DNA of 64,000 nt from contig NZ_MBES01000058.1 in the NCBI RefSeq assembly GCF_001954195.1, positions 1 to 64,000 of the forward strand, given 5' to 3'. The notes under the pieces are model-generated. The model was not told where the DNA came from. It saw only the letters and a list, made by a program, of their open reading frames with translations, and searched no databases. Both the position numbers and the translations under genes were made by a program. This document shows, piece by piece, positions 34,834 through 45,211 of the stretch; the stretch's first letter is position 1; the number at the start of each line of letters is the position of its first letter. Origin of the DNA: Mycobacterium sp. IS-1264. GTDB lineage: Bacteria > Actinomycetota > Actinomycetes > Mycobacteriales > Mycobacteriaceae.

Positions 34834-35481
34834 ATGACAGCTCAGCCGGAACAACCGCCAGCCGGCGGGCGACAACGCGCCGGGAGGTCCGCCTCCCGTC
34901 CGGCCAAGCTGAGCCGCGACGGCATCGTCGACGGCGCGCTGACCTTCCTGGACCGGGAGGGCTGGGACTCGCTGACCATCAACGCGCTCGCGACGCAGCT
35001 GGGCACCAAGGGCCCGTCGCTCTACAACCACGTGGACAGCCTGGAGGACCTGCGGCGCGCGGTGCGGATCCGGGTCATCGACGACATCATCACGATGCTG
35101 AACCGCGTCGGCGAGGGGCGAGCCCGCGACGACGCGGTGCTGGTCATGGCCGGTGCCTACCGCAGCTACGCCCACCACCATCCGGGGCGCTACTCGGCGT
35201 TCACCAGGATGCCGCTGGGCGGCGACGACCCCGAGTACACCGCCGCCACCCGCAACGCGGCCGCGCCCGTGATCGCGGTGCTGTCCTCCTACGGACTGGA
35301 CGGGGAGGAGGCGTTCTACGCGGCGCTCGAATTCTGGTCCGCGCTGCACGGCTTCGTGTTGCTGGAAATGACCGGTGTGATGGACGACATCGACACGGAT
35401 GCGCTGTTCTCCGACATGGTGCTGCGCCTCGCGACGGGCCTGGAAAGGCGGACGGCGCACAAGGGCGCGAACCCGACCTAA
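34834..35481 (+). CDS. TetR-family regulator (Rv0681-like)
   Basis: A 215-residue TetR regulator with a positively charged N-terminal arm (GRQRAGRSASRPAK), the helix-turn-helix LSRDGIVDGALTFLDREG and LATQLGTKGPSLYNHVDS, and a TetR_C-like ligand domain (WSALHGFVLLEMTGV). It is divergent from the DUF3060 pair, and its gene ends 6 nt before the -35 of the rpsL promoter. It could control the DUF3060 genes, itself, or both; no palindrome convincing enough to list was found in the gap. Start ATG at 34834 is preceded by GAGGTGCGG. Confidence 0.85.
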   Translation: MTAQPEQPPAGGRQRAGRSASRPAKLSRDGIVDGALTFLDREGWDSLTINALATQLGTKGPSLYNHVDSLEDLRRAVRIRVIDDIITMLNRVGEGRARDDAVLVMAGAYRSYAHHHPGRYSAFTRMPLGGDDPEYTAATRNAAAPVIAVLSSYGLDGEEAFYAALEFWSALHGFVLLEMTGVMDDIDTDALFSDMVLRLATGLERRTAHKGANPT

Positions 35482-35487
35482 GCCACT

Positions 35488-35517
35488 TTGACCTGCACGA
35501 CCAGCGGCGGGTATTGT
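35488..35517 (+). promoter_or_regulatory. SigA-type promoter of the rpsL-rpsG-fusA operon
   Basis: TTGACC (35488-35493), an 18-nt spacer and TATTGT (35512-35517), followed by GGTTGC. The -35 matches the consensus in five of six positions. The 12-mer TATTGTGGTTGC is identical to that before rplJ. It gives a leader of about 140 nt before rpsL. Confidence 0.6.
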
Positions 35518-35667
35518 GGTTGCTCGTGCCTGGCGGCTTACGGCGCCTGACGTAAGGAAGTGGATGCCGGGCGAATTCGCATGTCCACGATGCAACGGAT
35601 GAATCCGGTGCTGAGCGCATGCGACACCACCCGTGCTAGCAAGACGCCGAACACAGAAAGCCGGTAG

Positions 35668-36042
35668 ATGCCAACCATTCAGCAGCTGGTCCGCAAGGGT
35701 CGTCGGGACAAGATCGGCAAGGTCAAGACCGCGGCTCTGAAGGGCAGCCCGCAGCGCCGTGGCGTATGCACCCGCGTGTACACCACCACCCCGAAGAAGC
35801 CGAACTCGGCCCTTCGCAAGGTTGCGCGCGTGAAGCTGACGAGCCAGGTCGAGGTCACCGCCTACATCCCCGGCGAGGGCCACAACCTGCAGGAGCACTC
35901 GATGGTGCTGGTGCGTGGTGGCCGAGTCAAAGACCTGCCCGGTGTGCGGTACAAGATCATCCGCGGTTCGCTCGACACCCAGGGCGTCAAGAACCGCAAG
36001 CAGGCTCGCAGCCGTTATGGCGCCAAGAAGGAGAAGAGCTAA
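35668..36042 (+). CDS. rpsL: Ribosomal protein S12 (uS12)
   Basis: A 124-residue S12, the decoding-site protein of the small subunit. The conserved [16 protein letters not shown] and the C-terminal KKEKS are standard. Lys43 and Lys88, the positions changed in streptomycin-resistant mycobacteria, are both lysine. It begins the str operon (rpsL-rpsG-fusA). rpsG starts at the last base of the stop codon (TAATG), which gives strong translational coupling. The start is ATG at 35668, after GAAAGCCGG. Confidence 0.97.
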   Translation: MPTIQQLVRKGRRDKIGKVKTAALKGSPQRRGVCTRVYTTTPKKPNSALRKVARVKLTSQVEVTAYIPGEGHNLQEHSMVLVRGGRVKDLPGVRYKIIRGSLDTQGVKNRKQARSRYGAKKEKS

Positions 36043-36512
36043 TGCCGCGCAAGGGGCCCGCGCCCAAGCGTCCGCTGGTCAACGACCCTGTCTACGGATC
36101 GCAGCTGGTCACTCAGCTGGTCAACAAAGTTCTGCTCAAGGGGAAGAAATCGCTGGCCGAGCGCATTGTTTATGGAGCGCTCGAACACGCCCGGGACAAG
36201 ACCGGCACCGATCCCGTCATCACCCTCAAGCGTGCTCTGGACAACGTCAAGCCCGCCCTGGAGGTGCGCAGCCGCCGCGTCGGTGGTGCGACCTACCAGG
36301 TGCCCGTCGAGGTGCGGCCGGACCGGTCCACCACGCTGGCGCTGCGCTGGCTTGTCAGCTTCTCGCGGCAGCGCCGGGAGAAGACCATGATCGAGCGGCT
36401 GGCAAACGAGATCCTGGATGCCAGCAACGGCCTCGGGGCCTCCGTCAAACGGCGTGAGGACACCCACAAGATGGCCGAGGCAAACCGCGCGTTTGCGCAC
36501 TATCGCTGGTAG
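36042..36512 (+). CDS. rpsG: Ribosomal protein S7 (uS7)
   Basis: A 156-residue S7, the primary 16S rRNA 3'-domain binder that nucleates head assembly and in many bacteria acts as the translational repressor of its own operon. Standard motifs: [24 protein letters not shown] and [16 protein letters not shown]. The start overlaps the rpsL stop by one base. About 90 nt separate it from fusA; that gap contains no terminator, so the three genes are one transcript. Confidence 0.97.
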   Translation: MPRKGPAPKRPLVNDPVYGSQLVTQLVNKVLLKGKKSLAERIVYGALEHARDKTGTDPVITLKRALDNVKPALEVRSRRVGGATYQVPVEVRPDRSTTLALRWLVSFSRQRREKTMIERLANEILDASNGLGASVKRREDTHKMAEANRAFAHYRW

Positions 36513-36603
36513 GGGCCGGAACGGCGCCAACCGGCAGTGCTGCCGGCCGGGCGCAAACCGACAGCGAATTAACTAAGCAACCGGAAAGAGTGGGAAGACT
36601 TCT

Positions 36604-38709
36604 GTGGCTCAGAAGGACGTGCTGACCGACCTGAGCAAGGTCCGCAACTTCGGCATCATGGCGCACATCGATGCCGGCAAAACGACGACCACCGAGCGGA
36701 TCCTGTACTACACCGGCATCAACTACAAGATCGGTGAGGTCCATGACGGCGCCGCCACCATGGACTGGATGGAGCAGGAGCAGGAACGCGGAATCACCAT
36801 CACCTCCGCGGCCACGACGACGTTCTGGAAAGACAACCAGCTCAACATCATCGACACCCCGGGACACGTCGACTTCACCGTCGAGGTGGAGCGCAACCTG
36901 CGCGTGCTCGACGGGGCCGTTGCCGTGTTCGACGGCAAGGAGGGTGTCGAGCCGCAGTCCGAGCAGGTCTGGCGGCAGGCCGACAAGTACGACGTCCCCC
37001 GCATCTGCTTCGTCAACAAGATGGACAAGATCGGTGCGGACTTCTACTTCTCGGTCCGCACGATGGAGGAGCGCCTCGGCGCCAACGCGGTGCCGATCCA
37101 ACTGCCGATCGGCTCGGAGAACGAGTTCGAGGGCATCGTCGACCTGGTCGAGATGAACGCCAAGGTGTGGCGCGGTGAGACGAAGCTCGGCGAGACCTAC
37201 GACACCGTCGAGATCCCGGCCGACCTGGCCGAAACGGCCGAGGAATACCGGACCAAGCTGCTCGAGGTCGTCGCGGAGACGGACGAGGAGCTGCTGGAGA
37301 AGTACGTCGGCGGCGAGGAGATCACCGTCGACGAGATCAAGGCCGCGATTCGCAAGCTGACCATCGCGTCGGAGATCTACCCCGTGCTGTGCGGCAGCGC
37401 GTTCAAGAACAAGGGCGTGCAGCCCATGCTCGACGCCGTCGTGGACTATCTGCCCTCACCGCTGGACGTGCCGCCGGCCGTCGGCCACGCGCCGGGCAAG
37501 GAGGACGAGGAGGTCGTGCGCAACGCGACGACCGACGAGCCGTTCTCCGCGCTGGCGTTCAAGATCGCCACGCACCCGTTCTTCGGCAAGCTGACCTACA
37601 TCCGCGTCTACTCGGGCACCGTCGAGTCCGGCAGCCAGGTCATCAACGCCACCAAGGGCAAGAAGGAGCGGCTGGGCAAGCTGTTCCAGATGCACTCCAA
37701 CAAGGAGAACCCGGTCGAGCGCGCGTCGGCGGGTCACATCTACGCGGTGATCGGCCTCAAGGACACCACCACCGGTGACACCCTGAGCGACCCGAACCAG
37801 CAGGTCGTGCTGGAGTCGATGACCTTCCCCGCCCCGGTGATCGAGGTGGCCATCGAGCCCAAGACCAAGAGCGACCAGGAGAAACTGTCCCTGTCGATCC
37901 AGAAGCTCGCCGAAGAGGACCCGACGTTCAAGGTGCACCTCGATTCCGAGACCGGCCAGACCGTGATCGGCGGCATGGGCGAGCTGCACCTGGACATACT
38001 CGTGGACCGGATGCGCCGCGAATTCAAGGTCGAGGCCAACGTCGGCAAGCCGCAGGTGGCCTACAAGGAGACCATCAAGCGCGTCGTGCAGAACGTCGAG
38101 TTCACCCACAAGAAGCAGACGGGCGGCTCGGGCCAGTTCGCGAAGGTCATCATCAACCTCGAGCCGTTCACCGGCGAAGACGGTGCGACCTACGAGTTCC
38201 AGAACAAGGTCACCGGTGGCCGCATCCCGCGCGAGTACATCCCGTCGGTGGATGCCGGTGCGCAGGACGCCATGCAGTACGGCGTGCTGGCCGGGTACCC
38301 GCTGGTGAACCTGAAGGTCACCCTGCTCGACGGCGCGTACCACGAGGTCGACTCTTCGGAGATGGCGTTCAAGATCGCGGGGTCGCAGGTACTGAAAAAG
38401 GCTGCGGCGCAAGCCCAGCCGGTGATCCTCGAACCGATCATGGCGGTCGAAGTGACCACACCCGAGGACTACATGGGTGACGTGATCGGCGACCTGAACT
38501 CCCGCCGTGGCCAGATCCAGGCCATGGAGGAGCGGGCCGGTGCGCGCGTCGTTCGGGCACACGTGCCGCTGTCCGAGATGTTCGGCTATGTCGGCGACCT
38601 GAGGTCCAAGACGCAAGGCCGGGCGAACTACTCCATGGTGTTCGACAGCTACGCCGAAGTCCCGGCGCAGGTGTCGAAGGAGATCATTGCGAAGGCGACG
38701 GGCGAGTAG
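36604..38709 (+). CDS. fusA: Elongation factor G
   Basis: The 701-residue translocase GTPase. P-loop [13 protein letters not shown] is at about residues 19-31, G3 DTPGHVDFT and G4 NKMDK follow, and domains II-V continue to the C-terminal [15 protein letters not shown] moves tRNAs and mRNA after each peptide bond and with RRF splits the ribosome. Start is GTG at 36604 ([10 protein letters not shown]) with AGTGGGAAGA upstream. It follows rpsG; the next gene, tuf, begins 95 nt later and may also have its own promoter in that gap. Confidence 0.97.
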   Translation: MAQKDVLTDLSKVRNFGIMAHIDAGKTTTTERILYYTGINYKIGEVHDGAATMDWMEQEQERGITITSAATTTFWKDNQLNIIDTPGHVDFTVEVERNLRVLDGAVAVFDGKEGVEPQSEQVWRQADKYDVPRICFVNKMDKIGADFYFSVRTMEERLGANAVPIQLPIGSENEFEGIVDLVEMNAKVWRGETKLGETYDTVEIPADLAETAEEYRTKLLEVVAETDEELLEKYVGGEEITVDEIKAAIRKLTIASEIYPVLCGSAFKNKGVQPMLDAVVDYLPSPLDVPPAVGHAPGKEDEEVVRNATTDEPFSALAFKIATHPFFGKLTYIRVYSGTVESGSQVINATKGKKERLGKLFQMHSNKENPVERASAGHIYAVIGLKDTTTGDTLSDPNQQVVLESMTFPAPVIEVAIEPKTKSDQEKLSLSIQKLAEEDPTFKVHLDSETGQTVIGGMGELHLDILVDRMRREFKVEANVGKPQVAYKETIKRVVQNVEFTHKKQTGGSGQFAKVIINLEPFTGEDGATYEFQNKVTGGRIPREYIPSVDAGAQDAMQYGVLAGYPLVNLKVTLLDGAYHEVDSSEMAFKIAGSQVLKKAAAQAQPVILEPIMAVEVTTPEDYMGDVIGDLNSRRGQIQAMEERAGARVVRAHVPLSEMFGYVGDLRSKTQGRANYSMVFDSYAEVPAQVSKEIIAKATGE

Positions 38710-38804
38710 ACAAAACGCTACGAGTAAGCTGACGCGGTCACCGCGGCACAACGGAAATCATCAACACTGCTTAACAAGCACCAAACAAGTCGGAGGACAC
38801 AAAA

Positions 38805-39995
38805 GTGGCGAAGGCGAAGTTCCAGCGGACCAAGCCCCACGTCAACATCGGGACCATCGGTCACGTTGACCACGGCAAGACGACCCTGACCGCGGCTATC
38901 ACCAAGGTCCTGCATGACAAGTTTCCGGACCTGAACGAGTCGAAGGCGTTCGACCAGATCGACAACGCTCCCGAGGAGCGTCAGCGCGGTATCACGATCA
39001 ACATCGCGCACGTCGAGTACCAGACCGACAAGCGCCACTACGCGCACGTCGACGCCCCTGGTCACGCTGACTACATCAAGAACATGATCACCGGTGCCGC
39101 CCAGATGGACGGCGCGATCCTGGTGGTCGCCGCGACCGACGGCCCGATGCCGCAGACCCGCGAGCACGTGCTGCTGGCCCGCCAGGTCGGTGTGCCTTAC
39201 ATCCTGGTGGCCCTGAACAAGGCCGACGCCGTGGATGACGAGGAGCTGCTCGAGCTGGTCGAGATGGAGGTCCGCGAACTGCTGGCCGCCCAGGAGTTCG
39301 ACGAGGAGGCCCCGGTGATCCGGGTCTCCGCGCTCAAGGCGCTCGAGGGCGACGCCAAGTGGGTCGAGTCCGTCGAGGAGCTGATGGCCGCGGTCGACGA
39401 GTCGATTCCGGACCCGGTCCGCGAGACCGACAAGCCGTTCCTGATGCCCGTCGAGGACGTCTTCACGATCACCGGCCGCGGCACCGTGGTCACCGGTCGT
39501 GTCGAGCGCGGCGTGATCAACGTGAACGAGGAAGTCGAGATCGTCGGCATCCGCCCGGAGACCACCAAGACCACGGTCACCGGCGTGGAGATGTTCCGCA
39601 AGCTGCTCGACCAGGGCCAGGCCGGCGACAACGTCGGGCTGTTGCTGCGTGGCATCAAGCGTGAGGACGTCGAGCGCGGCCAGGTCGTGACCAAGCCCGG
39701 CACCACCACGCCGCACACCGAGTTCGAGGGCCAGGTCTACATCCTGTCCAAGGACGAGGGCGGCCGGCACACGCCGTTCTTCAACAACTACCGTCCGCAG
39801 TTCTACTTCCGCACCACCGACGTGACCGGTGTGGTGACGCTGCCGGAGGGCACCGAGATGGTGATGCCCGGTGACAACACCAACATCACGGTGAAGCTGA
39901 TCCAGCCCGTCGCCATGGACGAGGGTCTGCGATTCGCGATCCGCGAGGGTGGCCGCACCGTCGGCGCCGGCCGGGTCGTCAAGATCATCAAGTAA
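38805..39995 (+). CDS. tuf: Elongation factor Tu
   Basis: The 396-residue EF-Tu that carries aminoacyl-tRNA to the ribosome. P-loop [10 protein letters not shown]3 DAPGHADY and NKADAVDD are intact, and domains II and III run to GRVVKIIK. Start GTG at 38805 follows GTCGGAGGAC. A single tuf gene in this place is the usual mycobacterial arrangement. The gene closes with a strong terminator 12 nt after the stop. No substitution typical for kirromycin resistance was checked in detail. Confidence 0.97.
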   Translation: MAKAKFQRTKPHVNIGTIGHVDHGKTTLTAAITKVLHDKFPDLNESKAFDQIDNAPEERQRGITINIAHVEYQTDKRHYAHVDAPGHADYIKNMITGAAQMDGAILVVAATDGPMPQTREHVLLARQVGVPYILVALNKADAVDDEELLELVEMEVRELLAAQEFDEEAPVIRVSALKALEGDAKWVESVEELMAAVDESIPDPVRETDKPFLMPVEDVFTITGRGTVVTGRVERGVINVNEEVEIVGIRPETTKTTVTGVEMFRKLLDQGQAGDNVGLLLRGIKREDVERGQVVTKPGTTTPHTEFEGQVYILSKDEGGRHTPFFNNYRPQFYFRTTDVTGVVTLPEGTEMVMPGDNTNITVKLIQPVAMDEGLRFAIREGGRTVGAGRVVKIIK

Positions 39996-40006
39996 GTCTG
40001 TTCCGC

Positions 40007-40042
40007 AAAGCCCGGATTGCCGCTCTCGGCAGTCCGGGCTTT
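40007..40042 (+). terminator. Rho-independent terminator after tuf
   Basis: AAAGCCCGGA (40007-40016) and TCCGGGCTTT (40033-40042) form a perfect 10-bp stem. The inner part TTGCCG...CGGCAG can extend it. It closes the str operon and isolates it from the PE gene. Confidence 0.85.
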
Positions 40043-40176
40043 GTGCGTTCCGGCCTGGGACGAAGCTGGCCAAAAAGTCGCAAAAGCCCGGGTAGGGGCC
40101 TACGATTTGGTTTGTCCAGTCTGCGGTTGGCGGCCGGGTGTTTTCCTGACCGCCGTGGCCTGGTCGGAGGGTCCAG

Positions 40177-40950
40177 ATGTCGTATGTAAACGCGACGCCC
40201 GCATACGTGGCGGCGGCGGCATCCGACTTGGCCAACATCGCCTCCACGATCGGTTCAGCAAACGCCGCCGCGGCGGTGCCGACGTCCAGCGTGCTGCCGC
40301 CCGGCGCCGACGAGGTCTCGGCGAGCATCGCCGCGTTGTTCGGCACACACTCCCAGGTCTACCAGCAGCTCAGCGCCCAGGCGGCGCTGTTCCATCAGCA
40401 GTTCGTGCAGTTGATGAGTTCCAGTGGGGCCGAGTACGCGGCCACCGAGGCCGCAAATGCGGGGCCCCTGCAGGCCGCCGGGCAAACCGCTCTGGGAACC
40501 GTGGGCTCGGCGGGTTCGATGGTGGCCGGGGTGCCGGCGGCGGCGACGGCCGGGCTGACGGGCGCACCGGCGGCCGCGGCACCGGCGGCAAACCTGGCGG
40601 CGGCGGTGTCGCCGGCGCCCGCGGGCCCGGCGGCGCCCCCAGCGGCGGCCGCCCCGCTCGCGGCGACTCCGGTGCGGCCCGGGCCGCTGGCCCCGGCCGG
40701 CGCGCCGCCGGGGGCGGTGCAGCCGGAAACCCATTCCCCGACGCAGGCGACGCTCGTGCACAGCACCCAGCCCGCCGCGGGCGCGGAGGCGGAAACGCCG
40801 GAGGCCCCGCCGGCCTCGGCGATGCCGGCACCGCTCGCCGCGTCGGCGGCGGCATCCGCCGCTGTTTCGCCGGCAAAGCGTGCTTTTTCTCCGGCGGCGG
40901 GAGCAGGGGCGTCGTTCACGGGGCAGCCGGCGCACCAGGCGCCGCAGTGA
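40177..40950 (+). CDS. PE-family protein with Ala/Pro-rich C-terminal region
   Basis: A 257-residue protein. Residues 1-95 are a PE domain (MSYVNATPAYVAAAASDLANI, then ADEVSASIAALFGTHSQ, ALFHQQFVQLM and the C-terminal YxxxE-like YAATE signal). PE proteins are exported by type VII (ESX) systems and usually pair with a PPE partner. The remaining 160 residues are almost only Ala, Pro, Gly and Thr/Ser (AAAPAANLAAAVSPAPAG and similar), not the PGRS or MPTR type. ATG at 40177 follows GGAGGG. There is no PPE or ESX gene nearby, so a partner, if any, is encoded elsewhere. Confidence 0.85.
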   Translation: MSYVNATPAYVAAAASDLANIASTIGSANAAAAVPTSSVLPPGADEVSASIAALFGTHSQVYQQLSAQAALFHQQFVQLMSSSGAEYAATEAANAGPLQAAGQTALGTVGSAGSMVAGVPAAATAGLTGAPAAAAPAANLAAAVSPAPAGPAAPPAAAAPLAATPVRPGPLAPAGAPPGAVQPETHSPTQATLVHSTQPAAGAEAETPEAPPASAMPAPLAASAAASAAVSPAKRAFSPAAGAGASFTGQPAHQAPQ

Positions 40951-41040
40951 CACCCGGACGGGGTTTGCACGGATGACGCGCGCCGGGGGGACCGCGGGCG
41001 TTAATCTGGCACGGATTCCCAGCAAGGCGAGGAGAGACAC

Positions 41041-41859
41041 GTGTTTGCGCGCTACCTGAAGACCCAGTTAGTGGTGTTGCTGTGCGGCGGCCTGGTTGGG
41101 CCGATCTTTTTGGTCGTCTACTTCACGATGGGGCTGGGCAGCCTGCTGTCGTGGATGTTCTATGTCGGCCTACTCATCACGGTGGCCGATGTGTTGATCG
41201 CGCTCTGGCTGACCAATTTCGGGGAGAAGTCGGCCGCCAAGACCGCCGAACTCGAGCAGCACGGGGTGCTGGCGCTCGCTCAAATCACCGGACTGACCGA
41301 AACGGGAACCCGGATCAACGAGCAACCGCTGGTGAAGGTGGACCTGCACATCGCCGGGCCCGGATTCGTGCCGTTCGACAGCCAGGACCGCGTGATCGCC
41401 AGCGTGACCCGGCTGGGCAACCTCACCGCGCGCAAGCTCGTCGTCCTGGTCAACCCCACCACCCAGGAATACCGGATCGACTGGGAGCGAAGCGCTTTGG
41501 TCAACGGGTTGGTGCCCGCCCAATTCACCGTCGCCGAAGACAACCGGACCTACGACCTCAGCGGGCAGGCCGGCCCGCTGATGGAGATTTTGCAGATCCT
41601 CAAGGCCAACAACGTCCCGATCAATCGGATGGTCGACATCCGGTCGAATCCGGCATTGCGGCAGCAGATCCAGGCCGTGGTGCGCCGGGCGGCCGAACAG
41701 CAGCCACAACCCGCGGGCGCGGGCGCACCGGCCCCTCCGCCACCGCCGCAAGCGTCGATCGCCGACCGGCTCGCCGAGCTCGAGAAGCTGCGGGCCAGCG
41801 GTGCCCTGAGCGACGAGGAGTACACCAACCGGCGGACTCAGATCATCTCGGAGATCTGA
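41041..41859 (+). CDS. Membrane protein with SHOCT domain (Rv0686-like)
   Basis: A 272-residue protein with two N-terminal membrane spans (about residues 10-32 and 35-58: LVVLLCGGLVGPIFLVVYF and MFYVGLLITVADVLIALWL), a cytoplasmic middle domain, a Pro-rich linker (APAPPPPPQ) and a C-terminal SHOCT motif (LAELEKLRASGALSDEEYTNRR). SHOCT is a short domain common at the ends of membrane proteins, probably for oligomer contact. GTG at 41041 follows AGGAGAG. It starts 90 nt after the PE gene. Molecular function is unknown. Confidence 0.8.
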   Translation: MFARYLKTQLVVLLCGGLVGPIFLVVYFTMGLGSLLSWMFYVGLLITVADVLIALWLTNFGEKSAAKTAELEQHGVLALAQITGLTETGTRINEQPLVKVDLHIAGPGFVPFDSQDRVIASVTRLGNLTARKLVVLVNPTTQEYRIDWERSALVNGLVPAQFTVAEDNRTYDLSGQAGPLMEILQILKANNVPINRMVDIRSNPALRQQIQAVVRRAAEQQPQPAGAGAPAPPPPPQASIADRLAELEKLRASGALSDEEYTNRRTQIISEI

Positions 41860-41899
41860 ATCTCGGCCGAGTTAGAACACGTTCCAGTTTCGCTGCTAG

Positions 41900-42736
<837 letters not shown>

Positions 42737-42761
42737 CGGGCCAGCGTGGTAAGAACTCCAC

Positions 42762-43952
42762 GTGACCGAAAAGGGCTTCGAAAAGGGGGTCGTGATCGTC
42801 GGCGGCGGGCTCGCCGGTGCGCGGACGGCCGAGCAACTGCGTCGATCCGACTACTCCGGTCGCATCACCATCGTCAGCGACGAGGTTCACCTGCCCTACG
42901 ATCGCCCGCCGTTGTCCAAGGAAGTACTGCGCAAAGAGGTCGACGACGTCGCCCTCAAACCGCGCGAGTGGTACGACGAGAACGACATCACGCTGCGGTT
43001 GGGCTCGGCCGCCACACGCCTCGACACGACCGCGCAGACCCTGACCCTCGACGACGGCACAGAGCTGGGCTACGACGAGCTCGTCATCGCGACCGGCCTG
43101 GTGCCGCGGCGCATTCCGGCGTTCCCCGACCTCGAGGGCATTCGGGTGCTGAGATCGTTCGACGAGAGCATGGCCCTGCGCCAGCACGCATCGCAGGCGC
43201 AGCGGGCCGTGGTCATCGGCGCCGGCTTCATCGGCTGTGAGGTCGCGGCGAGCCTGCGCAGCCTGGGCGTCGACGTGGTGCTGGTCGAGCCGCAGCCGAC
43301 CCCACTGGCATCGGTGCTCGGCGAGCAGATCGGTGAGCTGGTGGCGCGGTTGCACCGCGACGAAGGTGTCGACGTTCGCCTCGGTGTCAGCGTGGCGGAA
43401 GTGCGTGGGGATTCCCGCGTCGACACCGTGGTACTCACCGACGGCACCGAACTGGCGGCCGACCTGGTGGTGGTCGGCATCGGCTCACGACCGGCGACCG
43501 AGTGGCTCGAGGGCAGCGGCGTCGAGGTCGACAACGGCGTCATCTGCGACGAGGCCGGGCGCACCAGCGCGCCCAACGTGTGGGCGCTGGGCGACGTCGC
43601 CTCGTGGCGCGATGCAACGGGACACCAAGCGCGCGTGGAACATTGGAGCAACGTCGCCGACCAGGCCCGGGTGGTGGTGCCGGCGATGCTCGGCCAGGAC
43701 ATGCCGTCCGCCGTGGTCGTCCCGTACTTCTGGAGCGACCAGTACGACGTCAAGATTCAGTGCCTGGGCGAGCCGGAGGCCACCGACATCGTGCACGTGG
43801 TCGAGGACGACGGGCGCAAGTTCCTGGCCTACTACGAGCGCGACGGGGTCGTCGTCGGCGTGGTGGGCGGCGGGATGCCCGGCAAGGTAATGAAGGTCCG
43901 GGCCAAGATCGCCGCCGCGACACCCATCTCGGAAATTCTGAATCCCGCCTAG
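42762..43952 (+). CDS. FAD-dependent ferredoxin reductase (Rv0688-like)
   Basis: A 396-residue pyridine nucleotide-disulfide-type oxidoreductase, similar to ferredoxin reductases that pass electrons from NAD(P)H to ferredoxin of P450 or dioxygenase systems. It has FAD motif IVGGGLAGARTAEQLR, NAD motif VIGAGFIGCEVAASLR and GVVALGDVAS-like NVWALGDVASW; the C-terminal reductase domain ends with MPGKVMKVRAKIAAA. GTG at 42762. It is co-transcribed with the mycofactocin-type SDR. Its stop codon shares the palindrome CTAG with the convergent VOC gene, so the two stops overlap (43949-43952). Confidence 0.87.
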   Translation: MTEKGFEKGVVIVGGGLAGARTAEQLRRSDYSGRITIVSDEVHLPYDRPPLSKEVLRKEVDDVALKPREWYDENDITLRLGSAATRLDTTAQTLTLDDGTELGYDELVIATGLVPRRIPAFPDLEGIRVLRSFDESMALRQHASQAQRAVVIGAGFIGCEVAASLRSLGVDVVLVEPQPTPLASVLGEQIGELVARLHRDEGVDVRLGVSVAEVRGDSRVDTVVLTDGTELAADLVVVGIGSRPATEWLEGSGVEVDNGVICDEAGRTSAPNVWALGDVASWRDATGHQARVEHWSNVADQARVVVPAMLGQDMPSAVVVPYFWSDQYDVKIQCLGEPEATDIVHVVEDDGRKFLAYYERDGVVVGVVGGGMPGKVMKVRAKIAAATPISEILNPA

Positions 43953-45211
43953 AACTCGCCCAGGTAGAAGCGGGCGCCCTGATCGTCGACGCATTCGGCG
44001 GAGACGCCGTACGGCTGACGGGCCGGCTCGGCCAGCACGGTGCCGCCCGCTTCCCGCACGCGTGCGACGGCCACCTCGATGTCCGCCACCGTCCACATCG
44101 GCACGGTGATCGAACCGCGGCCGCCGCCGGCGGCACCGGCCATCGGATGCGTTCCCACCACCTGCCAGCCGTCCGCAATTCGGCCGGGTTCGAATGTCCA
44201 ACCCAGCACCCGCCCGTAGAAATCGCGGAAGCCGGCCGAATCCGGCACCTCGTAGGTGACATACGACAGCTCGCCGGGTCCAGATCCGTTGAGTTCCGGG
44301 CGCTTTTGCCCCGCGGCCGGTTGGTACACCGCGAACGGCGCACCCTGTGGGTCGGTGGCGTCGAGCACGGTGCCATAGCCGGTGTCACGGATTTCGCCCG
44401 GGACCCCACCCGCCGCGGCGATCGCCGTCCGGGCGGCCGTTACGTCGTCGACGGCGTAGCAGCAGAACAGGGTGGGCGGTCCGGTGCTGGCCGAAATCCC
44501 CGTCGGCAGTTCGGTATTCGTGACCTGATGTGCCGCGGGATCGTATGCCCAGCCCAGCACGTGACCGTAGAAGGCGGCCGCCCGCTCGGCGTCGGGGACC
44601 CACACCGAGACGTAACCGATGTCGCCGTGGCGGATGCCGGCAACCGTCGGGCCGGACAGCATCCAGCGATGGCCGAACGGGTCGATGATGGTGGCGCTGC
44701 GCGACCCGTAGTTCTCGTAGATCTCGCGTTGGACGGCGGCGCCGTGTTCACGCGCCTTCTGCAGGGCCGCATCGGTGTCATCGACGCGCAGCATCAGGCT
44801 GACCGAAACCGAGCCGGGCACAGGCGCTTTGAGCCCGAGCTCGGGATACTCGTCGGCGAGATACAGCACGCCGCCCGCGATCGCCAGTTCCGCGTGACCA
44901 ATTCGCCCGTCGTCCATCACAATTGGTTCGCCAACCACCGCCGCGCCGAAAGCGTCCGTGTACCAGGCGATGGCCGCACGCGCGTCCGCCACACTGAGGT
45001 AGGGCAACGCCGCCGGGCGCGGATCCCGCTGGGGCGTGGACGGTTCGGTCAACTCGGAAATTGTGCTAGCGGTACCGCTCATGACAACTCCTTCCGGAAG
45101 GGATAGTGCGGATTCCAGCCGGCGGCGCAGCCGGGCGGCGAACGCCGGATCGGGTTGGACCGGAAGGTCATCGGTGTGCAGCACGCTCAATGGATCGTTG
45201 AGTTGACTCAC
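43949..45211 (-). CDS. Triple VOC (glyoxalase-fold) protein with sigma-linked N-terminal peptide
   Basis: A 420-residue protein starting at GTG 45211. The first 50 or so residues (SQLNDPLSVLHTDDLPVQPD, then FAARLRRRLESALSLPEGVV) are a short charged segment; then come three VOC-fold repeats: a PhnB-like one (LPYLSVADARAAIAWYTDAF), and two like Rv0577 (IGYVSVWVPDAERAAAFYG and LSYVTYEVPDSAGFRDFYG). VOC domains bind a metal and cover glyoxalases, dioxygenases and resistance proteins. GTGA overlap with the sigma gene couples their translation. Function is unknown; a sensor or modifying enzyme coupled to the sigma factor is the obvious idea. Confidence 0.82.
   Translation of the reverse strand: MSQLNDPLSVLHTDDLPVQPDPAFAARLRRRLESALSLPEGVVMSGTASTISELTEPSTPQRDPRPAALPYLSVADARAAIAWYTDAFGAAVVGEPIVMDDGRIGHAELAIAGGVLYLADEYPELGLKAPVPGSVSVSLMLRVDDTDAALQKAREHGAAVQREIYENYGSRSATIIDPFGHRWMLSGPTVAGIRHGDIGYVSVWVPDAERAAAFYGHVLGWAYDPAAHQVTNTELPTGISASTGPPTLFCCYAVDDVTAARTAIAAAGGVPGEIRDTGYGTVLDATDPQGAPFAVYQPAAGQKRPELNGSGPGELSYVTYEVPDSAGFRDFYGRVLGWTFEPGRIADGWQVVGTHPMAGAAGGGRGSITVPMWTVADIEVAVARVREAGGTVLAEPARQPYGVSAECVDDQGARFYLGEF

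Noticed and set aside
38718..40346. A 542-codon minus-strand frame across tuf and the PE gene start
   Set aside because: It spans the tuf terminator and is antisense to two well-supported genes; no known motif.
40395..40970. Gly/Ala-rich minus-strand frames over the PE gene, resembling a PGRS protein
   Set aside because: The frames are complements of the Ala/Pro codons of the PE tail; no PE domain and no ribosome site.
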